Position numbers and translations under genes: made by a program. From Streptacidiphilus sp041262165 (lineage in GTDB: Bacteria > Actinomycetota > Actinomycetes > Streptomycetales > Streptomycetaceae), in contig NZ_JBGCBY010000010.1 of assembly GCF_041262165.1 (NCBI RefSeq), positions 186,001 to 250,000 of the forward strand: 64,000 bases of DNA. The letters are read 5' to 3'. Positions 41,348-51,490 of this stretch are shown piece by piece; positions within the stretch are counted from its first letter, which is position 1; each line of letters opens with the position of its first letter. Below the pieces are notes generated by a model that saw nothing but the letters and a program-made list of their open reading frames with translations, did not search any database and was not told where the DNA came from.

Positions 41348-44137
41348 ATGCGTCCACGTCCACACAGTCCATCCCGTCCGCTGCTCTCCGTGCTCACGGC
41401 GGGCGCGGCCATCGCCACCGTCGCGGCGGTGGGCCTGCTGCCCACCGCCGCGTCGGCGTCCGCGACGGCCTCCGCCGCTGCCGCCGCCGGACCCAGCTAC
41501 TCCTGGAACAACGTCCAGATCGGCGGGGGCGGCTTCATCCCCGGGATCATCTTCAATCAGGGCAAGCCGGGCCTGGTCTATGCCCGCACCGACGTCGGCG
41601 GGGCCTACCGCCAGAACCCGGTGACCAAGCAGTGGACCCCGCTGCTCGACTCCGTCGGCTGGAACGACTGGAACCTCACCGGGGTCGCCAGCCTCGCCAG
41701 CGACGCCACCGACCCCAGCCGGGTCTATGCGGCGGCGGGCAGTTACACCAACAGCTGGGACCCCAACAACGGCGCGATCCTGCGCTCCACCGACCAGGGG
41801 GCGACCTGGTCCCGCACCGTCCTGCCGTTCAAGGTCGGCGGCAACATGCCGGGGCGCGGCATGGGTGAGCGCCTCACCATCGACCCCAACAACGACAAGG
41901 TCCTCTACTTCGGCGCCGAGAGCGGCAACGGCCTGTGGCGGAGCACCGACTACGGCGTCAGCTGGGCGAAGGTCACCTCTTTTCCCAACGCGGGAACCTA
42001 CGCCCCCGACCCCACGGACACATCCGGCTACCAGAGCGACCCCGAGGGCGTCCTGTGGGAGGTCTTCGACAAGGGCAGCGGCACCGTCAACGGCGTCACC
42101 AAGACCGTGTTCGCCGGGGTCGCCGACAAGGCCAACAGCATCTACCGCTCCGACGACGGCGGCAGCAGCTGGACCCGGGTAGCCGGACAGCCCACCGGCT
42201 TCGTCCCGCACAAGGCGGTACTCGACGCCACCGGCGGCAACCTCTTCATCGCCTACAGCGACACCGGCGGTCCCTACGACGGCGCGCACGGCGACCTGTG
42301 GAAGTACGCCACCACCACCGGGACCTGGTCGAACGTCAGCCCGGTACCGTCCTCGGACACCAGCAACAACTACTTCGGCTACAGCGGCCTCACGGTCGAC
42401 CGTGAGCACCCCGGCACACTGATGGTCAGCGCCTACAGCGCCTGGTGGCCGGACACCCAGATCTGGCGCAGCACCGACAGCGGCGCGACCTGGAAGCCGT
42501 TCTGGTCCTACAGCAGCTATCCGACCAGGGTCGACCAGTACACCATGGACATCTCCTCAGTGCCGTGGCTGACCTTCGGCGCGACCTCCTCGCCGCCGGC
42601 GGAGTCGCCCAAGCTGGGCTGGATGACGGAGTCGCTGGAAATCGACCCCTTCAACTCCGACCGGATGATGTACGGCACGGGAGCCACCCTGTTCGGCAGC
42701 TCCGACCTCACCGACTTCGACGCCGGGAAGAAGATCGCCATCACCCCGGTGGTCAAGGGCCTGGAGGAGACCGCGGTCAACGACCTGATCAGCCCGCCGA
42801 CCGGCGCACCGCTGCTGAGTGCGCTGGGCGACCTGGGCGGCTTCCGCCACACAGACGTGACGGCCGTTCCGGCCAAGGCGTTCTCTTCGCCCAACTTCAC
42901 CACCTCCACGGCGCTCGACTACGCCGAGAGCAACCCGAGCGTCATCGTGCGGGTCGGCAACACCGCCTCCGGCTCGACGGACAAGCACATCGGCTACTCG
43001 ACCGACGACGGCGCGGACTGGTTCGCCGCCTCCAGCGAGCCCAGCGGGGTCACCGGCGGCGGCACGGTCGCGATCGCCTCCGACGCGAGCGCGACGGTGT
43101 GGAGCCCCGGCGGCACCGGCGTCTACCACTCCGCCGGCTACGGCAACTCCTGGACCGCGTCCGCCGGCATCCCGGCAGGCGCGAGCGTGCAGGCGGACCG
43201 CTCCGACCCGAAGACCTTCTACGGATACTCCGGCGGCACCTTCTACGTCAGCAGCGACGCCGGTGCGACGTTCACCGCCACGGCGGCGAGCGGGCTGCCC
43301 GGCGCGGGGAACGTGCGCTTCAAGGCACTGCCCGGTGCGAAGGGCGACATCTGGCTCGCCGGGGGCAAGTCCGGTGGCAGCTACGGGCTGTGGCACTCCA
43401 CGAACGGCGGCGTGAGCTTCACCAAGCTGTCGGCGGTGGACCAGGCGGACAGCGTCGGCTTCGGCGAGGCGGCTCCCGGCAGGAGCTATCCGGCGCTCTA
43501 CACCAGCGCGCAGATCGGCGGCGTGCGCGGGATCTTCCGTTCGGACGACGCCGGAGCGAGCTGGGTGCGGATCAACGACGACCAGCACCAGTGGGGTTGG
43601 ACCGGCGCGGCGATCACGGGTGACCCGAGGATCTACGGGCGGGTGTATGTGAGCAGCAACGGCCGGGGCATCCTCTACGGCGACCCCAGCGTCGGCACGA
43701 CACCGACGGCGACCGCCTCGGCCAGCGCATCGCCCACGCCCACCCCGACGCCCACGCCCACGCCCACGGCGACCCCGACACCCACCACGACGCCGACCGC
43801 CACCCCGAGCGGCGGCTGCGAGGTCGACTACGCCGTGAGCAGCCAGTGGGCCGGCGGCTTCGGCGCCACCGTCACCCTGGTCAATCACGGCACCGGCGCC
43901 GTGAACGGCTGGACGGCCGGCTGGACCTTCCCCGGCAACCAGCAGATCACCCAGCTCTGGAACGGCTCCTCCGCCCAGACCGGGGTGACCGTGTCGGTCA
44001 CGAACCTCCCCTACAACGCGACCATCGCGGCCGGCGGCTCCGTCGCCTTCGGCTTCAACGCCAGTTGGAGCGGCAGCAACCCGCCGCCGACGTCCGCGAC
44101 CATCAACGGGACGGCCTGCACCCTCAGGGCGTCCTGA
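41348..44137 (+). CDS. Secreted GH74 xyloglucanase with C-terminal CBM2
   Basis: A 929-residue exported enzyme. Signal peptide 1-42; two seven-bladed propeller domains of GH74 with BNR-like repeats (WRSTDYGVSWAKV, YRSDDGGSSWTRV, WRSTDSGATWKPF, FRSDDAGASWVRI). The first catalytic Asp is in YARTDVGGAYR and the second lies in SALGDLGGFRH. A Pro-Thr linker (about 790-825) joins a CBM2 domain (CEVDYAVSSQWAGGFGATVTLVNHGTGAVNGWTAGWTF...) that binds cellulose through surface Trp residues. The enzyme cuts xyloglucan in plant cell walls. ATG 41348 follows GAGGAG by 8 bases. It appears to be monocistronic. Confidence 0.93.
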   Translation: MRPRPHSPSRPLLSVLTAGAAIATVAAVGLLPTAASASATASAAAAAGPSYSWNNVQIGGGGFIPGIIFNQGKPGLVYARTDVGGAYRQNPVTKQWTPLLDSVGWNDWNLTGVASLASDATDPSRVYAAAGSYTNSWDPNNGAILRSTDQGATWSRTVLPFKVGGNMPGRGMGERLTIDPNNDKVLYFGAESGNGLWRSTDYGVSWAKVTSFPNAGTYAPDPTDTSGYQSDPEGVLWEVFDKGSGTVNGVTKTVFAGVADKANSIYRSDDGGSSWTRVAGQPTGFVPHKAVLDATGGNLFIAYSDTGGPYDGAHGDLWKYATTTGTWSNVSPVPSSDTSNNYFGYSGLTVDREHPGTLMVSAYSAWWPDTQIWRSTDSGATWKPFWSYSSYPTRVDQYTMDISSVPWLTFGATSSPPAESPKLGWMTESLEIDPFNSDRMMYGTGATLFGSSDLTDFDAGKKIAITPVVKGLEETAVNDLISPPTGAPLLSALGDLGGFRHTDVTAVPAKAFSSPNFTTSTALDYAESNPSVIVRVGNTASGSTDKHIGYSTDDGADWFAASSEPSGVTGGGTVAIASDASATVWSPGGTGVYHSAGYGNSWTASAGIPAGASVQADRSDPKTFYGYSGGTFYVSSDAGATFTATAASGLPGAGNVRFKALPGAKGDIWLAGGKSGGSYGLWHSTNGGVSFTKLSAVDQADSVGFGEAAPGRSYPALYTSAQIGGVRGIFRSDDAGASWVRINDDQHQWGWTGAAITGDPRIYGRVYVSSNGRGILYGDPSVGTTPTATASASASPTPTPTPTPTPTATPTPTTTPTATPSGGCEVDYAVSSQWAGGFGATVTLVNHGTGAVNGWTAGWTFPGNQQITQLWNGSSAQTGVTVSVTNLPYNATIAAGGSVAFGFNASWSGSNPPPTSATINGTACTLRAS

Positions 44138-44192
44138 GAACATCGCGCCGCCACGCCGGTCGACGGCGTGGCGGCGGGAGACGTCGCCGGAG

Positions 44193-46607
44193 TCAGCCGT
44201 GCCAGCTCCAGTCCGCGACCTCGGGGAGGTCCGTGCCGTGCTCGCGAATCCAGCTGTGGTGCCTCAGGCGGGTGTCCTCCATCGCCTGGCGGACGGCGCC
44301 GGCCCGTACCGCCAGTCCGGGGACGCGGTCGATGACGTCCATGACCAGGCGGTAGCGGTCGAGGTCGTTGCGCACGACCATGTCGAAGGGCGTGGTGGTG
44401 GTGCCCTCCTCCTTGTAGCCGCGGACGTGCAGGTGTGCGTGCCCGGTGCGGCGGTAGGCGAGGCGGTGGATCAGCCACGGGTAGCCGTGGTAGGCGAAGA
44501 TCACCGGCTTGTCGGTGGTGAACAGCGCGTCGAAGTCCGCGTCGGCCATGCCGTGCGGGTGCTCGTCCCTGGGCAGCAGCCGGGCCAGATCCACGACGTT
44601 GACCACCCGTACCGCCAGGTCGGGCAGGTGGCGGCGGATCAGTTGCGCGGCGGCAAGGATCTCCATGGTGGGGACGTCTCCGGCGCAGGCGAGCACCACG
44701 TCGGGCTCGGCGGTGTCGCTCTCGGTGCCGGCCCAGTCCCAGATGCCCGCGCCACGGGCGCAGTGGGCCCGGGCCTGGTCGAGGGTCAGCCAGTCGAAGC
44801 AGGGCTGCTTTCCGGCGACGACGACGTTGACGTAGTCGCGGCTGCGCAGCACGTGGTCGGCGACAGCGAGGAGGGTGTTGGTGTCCGGGGGCAGGTAGAC
44901 CCGGACGACCTCGGGGCTCTTGTTGAGGACGTGGTCGACGAAGCCCGGGTCCTGATGGGAGAAGCCGTTGTTGTCCTGCCGCCACACATGGGAGGTGAGC
45001 AGGTAGTTGAGCGAGGCGACCGGACGCCGCCAGGGCAGCCGACGCGAGGTGCGCAGCCACTTGATGTGCTGGTTGACCATGGAGTCGACGATGTGGACGA
45101 AGGCCTCGTAACAGGAGAACAGGCCGTGCCGTCCGGTCAGGAGGTAGCCCTCGAGCCAGCCCTGGCAGGTGTGTTCGGACAGGATCTCCATGACCCGGCC
45201 ATGGCGGTCGAGGTGCTCGTCGACCTCCAGGGTCTCGGCCTGCCATGCCTTCCCGGTGGCCCGGTAGACGGACTGCAGCCGGTTGGAGGCGGTCTCGTCC
45301 GGGCCGACCAGGCGGAAGTCCCTGCGGGCGGCGGTGTTCTCGACGAGGGTGGCCAGGAGGTCGCCCAGGACGTGCGTGGGCTCGTGCAGGGTGGCCCCGG
45401 GCTTGTCGACCGGGACCGCGTAGTGCTCGAGGGGCGGGATCGGCAGCTCGTGGACCAGCAGGCCGCCGTTGGCGTGCGCACTCGCCCCGAGCCTGCGCGG
45501 CCCGTCCGGTACGCAGGCCAGGACCTGCTCGCGCGGGCGGCCCTGGGCGTCGAAGAGCTCTGCGGGCCGGTAGGACCGGAGCCATGCCTCCAACTGGCGC
45601 AGGTGCTCGGGGTTCTCGCGCACCTCGGCCAGCGGGACCTGGTGGGCCCGCCAGGTGCCCTCCACCGGCAGCCCGTCGACCACGGCGGGTCCGGTCCAGC
45701 CCTTGGGGGTGCGCAGCAGGATCACCGGCCAGCGGGGGCGTTCGGTGACGCCTTCCTCGCGGGCTTCGCGCTGGATCCGGTCGATGCGCTCCAGGGCGGT
45801 GTCCATCGCGTGTGCCATCGCGCGGTGCACCTGGAGCGGATCGTCACCACTGACATGGATCGGCTCGTGACCGAGTCCGCGCATCAGGGCGTCGAGTTCG
45901 TGCTCGGGGATGCGGGCCAGCACCGTCGGGTTGGCGATCTTGTAGCCGTTGAGGTGCAGGATCGGTAGGACCGCTCCGTCGTCGACCGGGTCGAGGAACT
46001 TGTTGGAGTGCCAGGAGGCCGCCAGCGGCCCGGTCTCGGCTTCGCCGTCACCGATCACACAGGCGACCAGGAGGCCCGGGTTGTCCAGGGCCGCACCGTA
46101 GGCATGGGCCAGGGAGTAGCCCAGTTCACCGCCCTCGTGGATGGAACCGGGCGTCTCGGGGGCGACATGGCTGGGCACGCCGCCGGGGAAGGAGAACTGG
46201 CGGAACAGCCGGGCCATCCCCGGCGCGTCCCGGCTGACGTCCGGATAGGTCTCGCTGTAGGTGCCCTCCAACCAGGAGTTGGCCAGCACCGCCGGCCCCC
46301 CGTGTCCCGGACCCCAGACGCACAGGGCGTCCCGGCCACGGGCCCTGATCACCCGGTTGAGGTGCGTGTACACCAGGTTCAGCCCGGGCGAGGTGCCCCA
46401 GTGGCCGAGCAGCCTCGGCTTGACGTGTTCGGGGCGCAGCGGCTCGGCGAGCAGCGGGTTGGACATGAGGTAGATCTGACCGACCGCCAGGTAGTTCGCC
46501 GCGCGCCAGTGGGCGTCCAGCGCGCCTAGTTCCTGCTCGGTCAGATAGTCGTCCGGGCAGTCGTCAAGGAGGTGGTCGAGGTTCTCCTCCGGACGGATCT
46601 CGCTCAT
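44193..46607 (-). CDS. xfp: Phosphoketolase (xylulose-5-phosphate/fructose-6-phosphate)
   Basis: An 804-residue thiamine-diphosphate enzyme. Family blocks include GHWGTSPGLNLVYTHLNRVI, WGPGHGGPAVLANSWLEGTYSE, the ThDP-Mg motif VIGDGEAETGPLAASWHSNKFLDP, LHLNGYKIANPTVLAR, and GWTGP. It splits xylulose-5-phosphate or fructose-6-phosphate with phosphate to acetyl-phosphate, giving ATP when coupled to acetate kinase. No acetate kinase gene lies in the window. It starts 66 bases after the end of mgtA on the same strand. A perfect GGGCCG-AA-CGGCCC palindrome sits 82 bases before its start, fitting control by DevR. Confidence 0.95.
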   Translation of the reverse strand: MSEIRPEENLDHLLDDCPDDYLTEQELGALDAHWRAANYLAVGQIYLMSNPLLAEPLRPEHVKPRLLGHWGTSPGLNLVYTHLNRVIRARGRDALCVWGPGHGGPAVLANSWLEGTYSETYPDVSRDAPGMARLFRQFSFPGGVPSHVAPETPGSIHEGGELGYSLAHAYGAALDNPGLLVACVIGDGEAETGPLAASWHSNKFLDPVDDGAVLPILHLNGYKIANPTVLARIPEHELDALMRGLGHEPIHVSGDDPLQVHRAMAHAMDTALERIDRIQREAREEGVTERPRWPVILLRTPKGWTGPAVVDGLPVEGTWRAHQVPLAEVRENPEHLRQLEAWLRSYRPAELFDAQGRPREQVLACVPDGPRRLGASAHANGGLLVHELPIPPLEHYAVPVDKPGATLHEPTHVLGDLLATLVENTAARRDFRLVGPDETASNRLQSVYRATGKAWQAETLEVDEHLDRHGRVMEILSEHTCQGWLEGYLLTGRHGLFSCYEAFVHIVDSMVNQHIKWLRTSRRLPWRRPVASLNYLLTSHVWRQDNNGFSHQDPGFVDHVLNKSPEVVRVYLPPDTNTLLAVADHVLRSRDYVNVVVAGKQPCFDWLTLDQARAHCARGAGIWDWAGTESDTAEPDVVLACAGDVPTMEILAAAQLIRRHLPDLAVRVVNVVDLARLLPRDEHPHGMADADFDALFTTDKPVIFAYHGYPWLIHRLAYRRTGHAHLHVRGYKEEGTTTTPFDMVVRNDLDRYRLVMDVIDRVPGLAVRAGAVRQAMEDTRLRHHSWIREHGTDLPEVADWSWHG

Positions 46608-46673
46608 GTCCTGCTCCTCGGGTCGTCGGTGTTCTCTACTGTGCGCTGCGGTCCGCCATCAGGTCATGGGCCC

Positions 46674-49346
46674 TCAGGGGGCGTGTCCCTGGGCCGAACG
46701 GCCCAGCCGGGCGGCGGTGCTGAAGCGCGCGGCACGGCGGCGCAGGTGGCGGCGGTCGGATGCGGACCGGGGCACGGAGACGGGGGCGGTGGGACGGGTG
46801 CGGTAGAAGAGCCGTTTGCCGATCTCGATGAGGACCAGGTAGGAGGCGACCATGCCGGCGAGTGCGCCGAAGAAGGCGGCCGGCAGCGGGTGGAAGCCGA
46901 ACGCTTGGGCCAGCGGGGTGACCGGCAGCAACGCGCCGACCAGGACCACGCCGAGCGCGGCCAGCGTCAGCGGCAGGCTGGGGTGACTGCGCCAGAACGG
47001 GACGCGGCGCGTGCGGATGGCGAAGATCACCAGGGTCTGGGTGGCGAGTGACTCCACGAACCACCCGGTGCGGAACTGCACGGGTCCCGAGTGGAAGACC
47101 CACAACATGACGCCGAAGGTCACGAAGTCGAACACCGAACTGATCGGCCCGAAGCAGATCATGAATCGGCGGATGAAGGCGATGTCCCAGTGCGAGGGGC
47201 GCTTGAGCTGTGCCTCGTCGACATGGTCGGTGGGGATGGCCAGCTGGCTGGCGTCGTAAAGCAGGTTGTTGAGCAGGATCTGGGAGGGGAGCATCGGCAG
47301 GAAACTCAGGAACAGCGAGGCCCCGGCCGCGCTGAACATGTTGCCGAAGTTGCTGGACGTTCCCATCAGCACGTACTTGATGGTGTTGGCGAAGATCCGC
47401 CGCCCCTCCACGACGCCGTCCGCGAGCACGTCCAGGTCCTTCTGGAGCAGGATTACGTCGGCGGCGTCCTTGGCGACGTCGGTGCCTGAGTCCACGGAGA
47501 TGCCCACGTCGGCGGCGTGCAGGGCCAGCGCGTCGTTGACGCCGTCGCCGAGGAAGGCCACGTCGCCGCCGGTCTTTCGCTGGATCCGCACGATCCGGGC
47601 CTTGTGCTCCGGGCTGACCCGGGCGAAGACCGTGGTCCGGCCGATCGCTTCGGCGAGCCGGACGTCGTCCATGCCGTCGAGATCGTTGCCGGTCAGGGCT
47701 CCCGTGGTGACCAGGCCGAGGTCCTGGCAGACCTTGGCGGCGACCGCGGCGTTGTCGCCGGTGACGATCTTGACCGTGATGCCCAGGTCGGCCAGCCGGC
47801 GCAGCGCCGCCGCGGCGTCCGGCTTGGGCGGGTCCAGGAAGACCAGTAGCCCTTCCAGGCGCAGCTCCTTCTCGTCGGCGGCGGTGGGCTGCGCCAGTCC
47901 GGGGGCCGGGCGGGTGGCCACGGCGACGACCCGGTTGCCTGCGGCGAACTCGGCTGCCAGCGCCGCACGAGTGGCCTCGGGCACGTCCGCGCAGCGCTCC
48001 AGGACCGCCTCCGGAGCTCCTTTGGTGACCAGGGTCGTCGCACCCGACGCATCGCGGACAACGGCAGAGACCATGCGCCGCTCGTGGTCGAACGGCAGCA
48101 CCCCGGTGCGCGTCCAGGCAGCCAGAGTCGCGAGCTCCGCCTGGGCGGCCGGGGCGTCCCACAGCGCCTGGTCCAACGGGTTGCCCCCGATCGCAGGGCC
48201 CTCGGCGCCGTCGGTCTCGGTGCACAGCAGGCCCCAGCGCAGCAGCGACTCCGTGGGCGCCCCGTCCGCCGGAAGGGCCCGTACGTAGTCGATGCGCCCC
48301 TGGGTCAGGGTTCCGGTCTTGTCGGTGAACAGCACGTCCACGTCGCCGAGGTCCTCGATGCACACCAGGCGTTTGACCAACACCTTGCGTTGGGCCATCC
48401 GGCGGGATCCGGCGGCCAGGCTGGTGGAGACGACGGCGGGAAGCAGTTGCGGAGTGATTCCGACGGCGATCGCCAGGGAGAACAGCAAGGCGTCGATCAG
48501 CGGCCGGTGCAGGGCGACGTTGATGACGAAGATCGATGTCGTCAACGCCCCGGCGACGTACACCAGCAGCATGGAGAAGCGGCGCAGCCCGAGCTGGAAC
48601 CCGGTCTCCAGTTGATGCGTGCTCAGCCCTGCTGCGATCTTCCCGAACTCGGTGGCCGCGCCGGTGGCCACCACCACGCCGCGACCGCTTCCCGCCTGCA
48701 CGACGGTCCCCATCAGCGCGCAGCAGGACAGTTCGGCCAGGGCGGTACCGGCCGGCACTGCGGCCGTGTCCTTGGGAAGTGGCAGCGACTCGCCGGTGAG
48801 CACCGACTCGGCACACTCAAGACCGGCGACCCGCAGCAGCCGCACGTCTGCCGGAACGATGTCGCCCAGCCTCAGTTCGACCACGTCACCCGGTACCAGA
48901 GCGGTGACCTCCACCTCGGTCGCGCGCCCGTCGCGCAGGACCACCGCCTGGTGGTGGATCTGGGCGTGCAGGGCCTCGGCGGCCTTCTCGGCCCGGTACT
49001 CGTTGACGAAGCCCAGGCCCACGGACAGTGCCACGATCACACCGATGATCACCGCGTCGGCGCGCTCCCCGACGAAGAAGGAGGCGGTGGCCGTGGCTAC
49101 CAGCAGACCCAGCAGCGGGGAACGCACCTGGTGCCAGAGCACCGGCAGCAGTCGGGCCCGGTGCGAGGAGACCGCGTTCGGCCCCCAGCGGGCGAGCCGC
49201 TCGCCCGCCTCCGACGCGGAGAGGCCGTCGGCGGTCACTCCCAGGCCGAGCAGTACGTCTTCTCCGGGCAGGCAGGCCGCCGCGGTGACGTCGGAGACAT
49301 CGGAGACGTCGACCGGCCGGGTCGGCGCGGTGGTGCGTTGCTGCAC
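46674..49346 (-). CDS. mgtA: Magnesium-translocating P-type ATPase
   Basis: An 890-residue P3B-type ATPase. It has the N-terminal cation ATPase domain (SASEAGERLARWGPNAV), the actuator motif LTGES, the phosphorylation site DVLFTDKTGTLT, KGAPE, the hinge GDGVNDALAL and about ten membrane helices, with the MgtA-type segment NEYRAEKAAEALHAQIHHQA. It imports Mg2+ at the cost of ATP. The GTG start at 49346 is preceded by GAGGAGG at about 11 bases. No leader resembling known Mg2+ sensors was identified. Its 5' neighbour is divergent devS, and two DevR-like palindromes lie between them. Confidence 0.93.
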   Translation of the reverse strand: MQQRTTAPTRPVDVSDVSDVTAAACLPGEDVLLGLGVTADGLSASEAGERLARWGPNAVSSHRARLLPVLWHQVRSPLLGLLVATATASFFVGERADAVIIGVIVALSVGLGFVNEYRAEKAAEALHAQIHHQAVVLRDGRATEVEVTALVPGDVVELRLGDIVPADVRLLRVAGLECAESVLTGESLPLPKDTAAVPAGTALAELSCCALMGTVVQAGSGRGVVVATGAATEFGKIAAGLSTHQLETGFQLGLRRFSMLLVYVAGALTTSIFVINVALHRPLIDALLFSLAIAVGITPQLLPAVVSTSLAAGSRRMAQRKVLVKRLVCIEDLGDVDVLFTDKTGTLTQGRIDYVRALPADGAPTESLLRWGLLCTETDGAEGPAIGGNPLDQALWDAPAAQAELATLAAWTRTGVLPFDHERRMVSAVVRDASGATTLVTKGAPEAVLERCADVPEATRAALAAEFAAGNRVVAVATRPAPGLAQPTAADEKELRLEGLLVFLDPPKPDAAAALRRLADLGITVKIVTGDNAAVAAKVCQDLGLVTTGALTGNDLDGMDDVRLAEAIGRTTVFARVSPEHKARIVRIQRKTGGDVAFLGDGVNDALALHAADVGISVDSGTDVAKDAADVILLQKDLDVLADGVVEGRRIFANTIKYVLMGTSSNFGNMFSAAGASLFLSFLPMLPSQILLNNLLYDASQLAIPTDHVDEAQLKRPSHWDIAFIRRFMICFGPISSVFDFVTFGVMLWVFHSGPVQFRTGWFVESLATQTLVIFAIRTRRVPFWRSHPSLPLTLAALGVVLVGALLPVTPLAQAFGFHPLPAAFFGALAGMVASYLVLIEIGKRLFYRTRPTAPVSVPRSASDRRHLRRRAARFSTAARLGRSAQGHAP
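46689..46706. promoter_or_regulatory. GGGCCG-AA-CGGCCC palindrome, DevR-like site before xfp
   Basis: CTGGGCCGAACGGCCCAG has perfect 8-bp arms. It lies within the last codons of mgtA and 82 bases upstream of the phosphoketolase start, and matches the palindromes before devS/mgtA and devR. Confidence 0.7.
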
Positions 49347-49489
49347 GGGGGGTCAGCCTCCTCGGCGGGGTCGGTCACTCCGGCCCGTCGCTATACGGGG
49401 GGCAGGGGCTCCGGCGCGGTGCCGGTGGGCGCCCTGCCCACAGTGGCGGCGCAGGCCTTCGGTGAGCAGCGGCCGGAGGTCCCTGCTTC

Positions 49490-49505
49490 GGGGCCGGTCG
49501 GCCCC
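49490..49505. promoter_or_regulatory. GGGCCG-GT-CGGCCC palindrome between mgtA and devS
   Basis: GGGGCCGGTCGGCCCC has perfect 7-bp arms. It sits 144 bases before mgtA and 130 bases before devS, so it could serve either. Confidence 0.7.
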
Positions 49506-49535
49506 GGCCGGAGGGGGGCGCTTGTCCGGGGCGGC

Positions 49536-49549
49536 GGGCCGACCGGTAC
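49536..49549. promoter_or_regulatory. Weaker DevR-like half-palindrome before devS
   Basis: GGGCCGACCGGTAC keeps one perfect arm and a degraded second arm relative to the other three sites. It is 31 bases downstream of the stronger site and 86 bases before devS. Confidence 0.45.
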
Positions 49550-49634
49550 CGGGGGCCCCGGACAAGCGGCCATACTGAGGTGCTGACCCCGGTGTCGGCG
49601 GCGATGGCCAGCCAACGGTCCTACGGAGGCGTAT

Positions 49635-51350
49635 GTGACCGGCGAGGCGGAGGCGAAGCGGCCCGAACCGAGGGTCGACCGACTGCTCGACGAACTCCAG
49701 GACCGTCTTGACCTGGTCCGCGATGCCCGGGACCGGGTCCACAGCCTGTTGGAGGCGGTCCTCGCGGTTGGTCGGGAGCTGGAGCTCGACCAGGCGCTGC
49801 AGCACATCGTGAACTCCGCCGTGGTCCTGGTCGACGCCAGGTACGGCGCGCTGGGCGTGATCGGCGAGAGTCAGCGGCTGTCGCAGTTCATCACGACGGG
49901 TCTGGACGACGGCCAGGTGGAGGGCATCGGCCCGCTGCCGCAGGGGCACGGCATCCTGGGCGAGCTGATCCGGCACCCCTGGCCGCTCCGGCTTCCGGAG
50001 CTTTCGGATCATCCCGCCTCGTACGGCTTTCCGGCGGACCATCCGCCCATGCACTCCTTCCTCGGAGTGCCCATCCGGGTCCGCGGCGAGGTCTTCGGCA
50101 ACCTCTACCTGACCGAGAAGCGCGGCGGCGGGGAGTTCGACGGCGAAGACGAGTCGATGCTGTCCACGCTCGCCGTCGCGGCCGGGGTCGCCATCGACAA
50201 TGCCCGGCTGTACCGCGCTGCCCGGCAACGGGAGCGCTGGCTGGCCGCGAGTGGCGAGGTCACCAACGCCCTGCTCTCGGGCAGCCCGCGGGCCGAGGTG
50301 CTGCACCTGGTGGTCGACCGGGCCCGGGAGATCGCCGAGGCGGACCTGGCCGTGATCGCGCTGCCGGTCGGTCAGGCCGGGGAGCTGGTGGTGGAGCTGG
50401 CCGTCGGCGACGGCGCCGAGGCGCACCAGGGTCTGCTCCTGCCGGAGCAGGGCTCCTTCGTCGGGGCCGCGCTCCGCTCCCAGGACGCCATCATCAGCGC
50501 GGACGTCAACAAGGACCCGAGGATCACGTCGGGACCGCCGCGTTGGGAGGGTCTCGGACCCGCCGTCGCGGTACGGATGGGCACCGCCGAGGGAGGAGTC
50601 CGCGGGGTGCTCATGCTCGCTCGCGCGGCCGGCAGCGCCGAGTTCACCCCACAGGACTCCGGGCCGCTCCTGGGCTTCTCCGGTCAGGCGACGCTGGCCC
50701 TGGAACTGGCCGAGCGGCGCCGGGACGCGGAACAGATCGCTCTGCTCGAAGACCGGGACCGGATCGCCCGGGACCTGCACGACCTGGCGATCCAGCGGCT
50801 GTTCGCGACCGGGATGACCCTGCAGAGCGCGGAACGCTTCATCGAGCATCCCGAGGCCACCGAGCGAGTACAACGGGCCGTTGACGACCTCGACGCCACC
50901 GTGAAGATCATACGGTCGACCATCTTCGGACTGCGGGCGCGAGGTGCCGGACCGAGCGGCCACGGCCTACGGGCCCGCGTGGTCGAAGCGGTAGAACGCG
51001 CGGTCCCGGGTCTCGGGTTCACTCCTGGACTGCGCATGGAGGGCCTCCTCGACACCGAGGTGCCGAGCGAGTCCGCCGAGCACCTGCTCGCGGTCCTCAC
51101 CGAGGCCCTGAGCAACATCGTCCGGCACGCGGGCGCACACGCCGGGGAGGTCAACGTGTCCGCGTCCGGCACCGACCTGCTGCTCACCGTGGTGGACGAC
51201 GGCGTGGGCATCCCGGACGCTGCGCCGCGCAGCGGCCTGGCGAACCTCGCGGAGCGCGCGGAGCGATGCGGCGGGGCCTTCGGCATCGAGGCCGGGGCCT
51301 CGGGCGGCACCCGGCTGCTCTGGCGGGTGCCGCTGGTCAGGGACCGGTGA
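49635..51350 (+). CDS. devS: DevS/DosT-type GAF sensor histidine kinase
   Basis: A 571-residue kinase with two GAF domains (about 40-190 and 215-355), a HisKA_3 dimerisation domain with phosphoacceptor His382 in RDRIARDLHDLAIQRLFATG, and a compact ATPase domain (TEALSNIVRHAGAH, VVDDGVGIPD, GLANLAERAERCGG). The first GAF contains PADHPPMHSFLGVP, where His136 corresponds to the haem-ligand His of mycobacterial DevS, suggesting O2/NO/CO or redox sensing. No membrane segments. GTG 49635 follows GGAGG. Its partner devR is convergent, with a palindromic element between them. Confidence 0.92.
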   Translation: MTGEAEAKRPEPRVDRLLDELQDRLDLVRDARDRVHSLLEAVLAVGRELELDQALQHIVNSAVVLVDARYGALGVIGESQRLSQFITTGLDDGQVEGIGPLPQGHGILGELIRHPWPLRLPELSDHPASYGFPADHPPMHSFLGVPIRVRGEVFGNLYLTEKRGGGEFDGEDESMLSTLAVAAGVAIDNARLYRAARQRERWLAASGEVTNALLSGSPRAEVLHLVVDRAREIAEADLAVIALPVGQAGELVVELAVGDGAEAHQGLLLPEQGSFVGAALRSQDAIISADVNKDPRITSGPPRWEGLGPAVAVRMGTAEGGVRGVLMLARAAGSAEFTPQDSGPLLGFSGQATLALELAERRRDAEQIALLEDRDRIARDLHDLAIQRLFATGMTLQSAERFIEHPEATERVQRAVDDLDATVKIIRSTIFGLRARGAGPSGHGLRARVVEAVERAVPGLGFTPGLRMEGLLDTEVPSESAEHLLAVLTEALSNIVRHAGAHAGEVNVSASGTDLLLTVVDDGVGIPDAAPRSGLANLAERAERCGGAFGIEAGASGGTRLLWRVPLVRDR

Positions 51351-51364
51351 CGCCGCGCCGCCTT

Positions 51365-51490
51365 ACGGCCTGGGGCCCCAGTGACTCCGCTACAAGGGCG
51401 TCCCGGCGCCCTGCCCTCGAAGGCGGCGGAGCCGCGCAGTGTCACTGCGACGGCGTGCGCTGACCTGAGCCCTGTCGCTCCCCAGGCCGT
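51365..51490. repeat. Type-1 palindromic element, copy d (internally deleted)
   Basis: 126 bp between the convergent devS and devR genes. The left end ACGGCCTGGGG jumps directly to GCCCCAGTGACTCCGCTACA, so the inner part of the left arm is missing compared with copy b, while the right arm (CTGACCTGAGCCCTGTCGCT onward) is nearly complete. Its right end is joined to the devR stop codon TAA. Confidence 0.85.

Noticed and set aside
44199..45968. Long plus-strand frame opposite the phosphoketolase gene
   Set aside because: Low-complexity Val/Gly/Asp composition and no recognisable domain; the minus strand carries the phosphoketolase.
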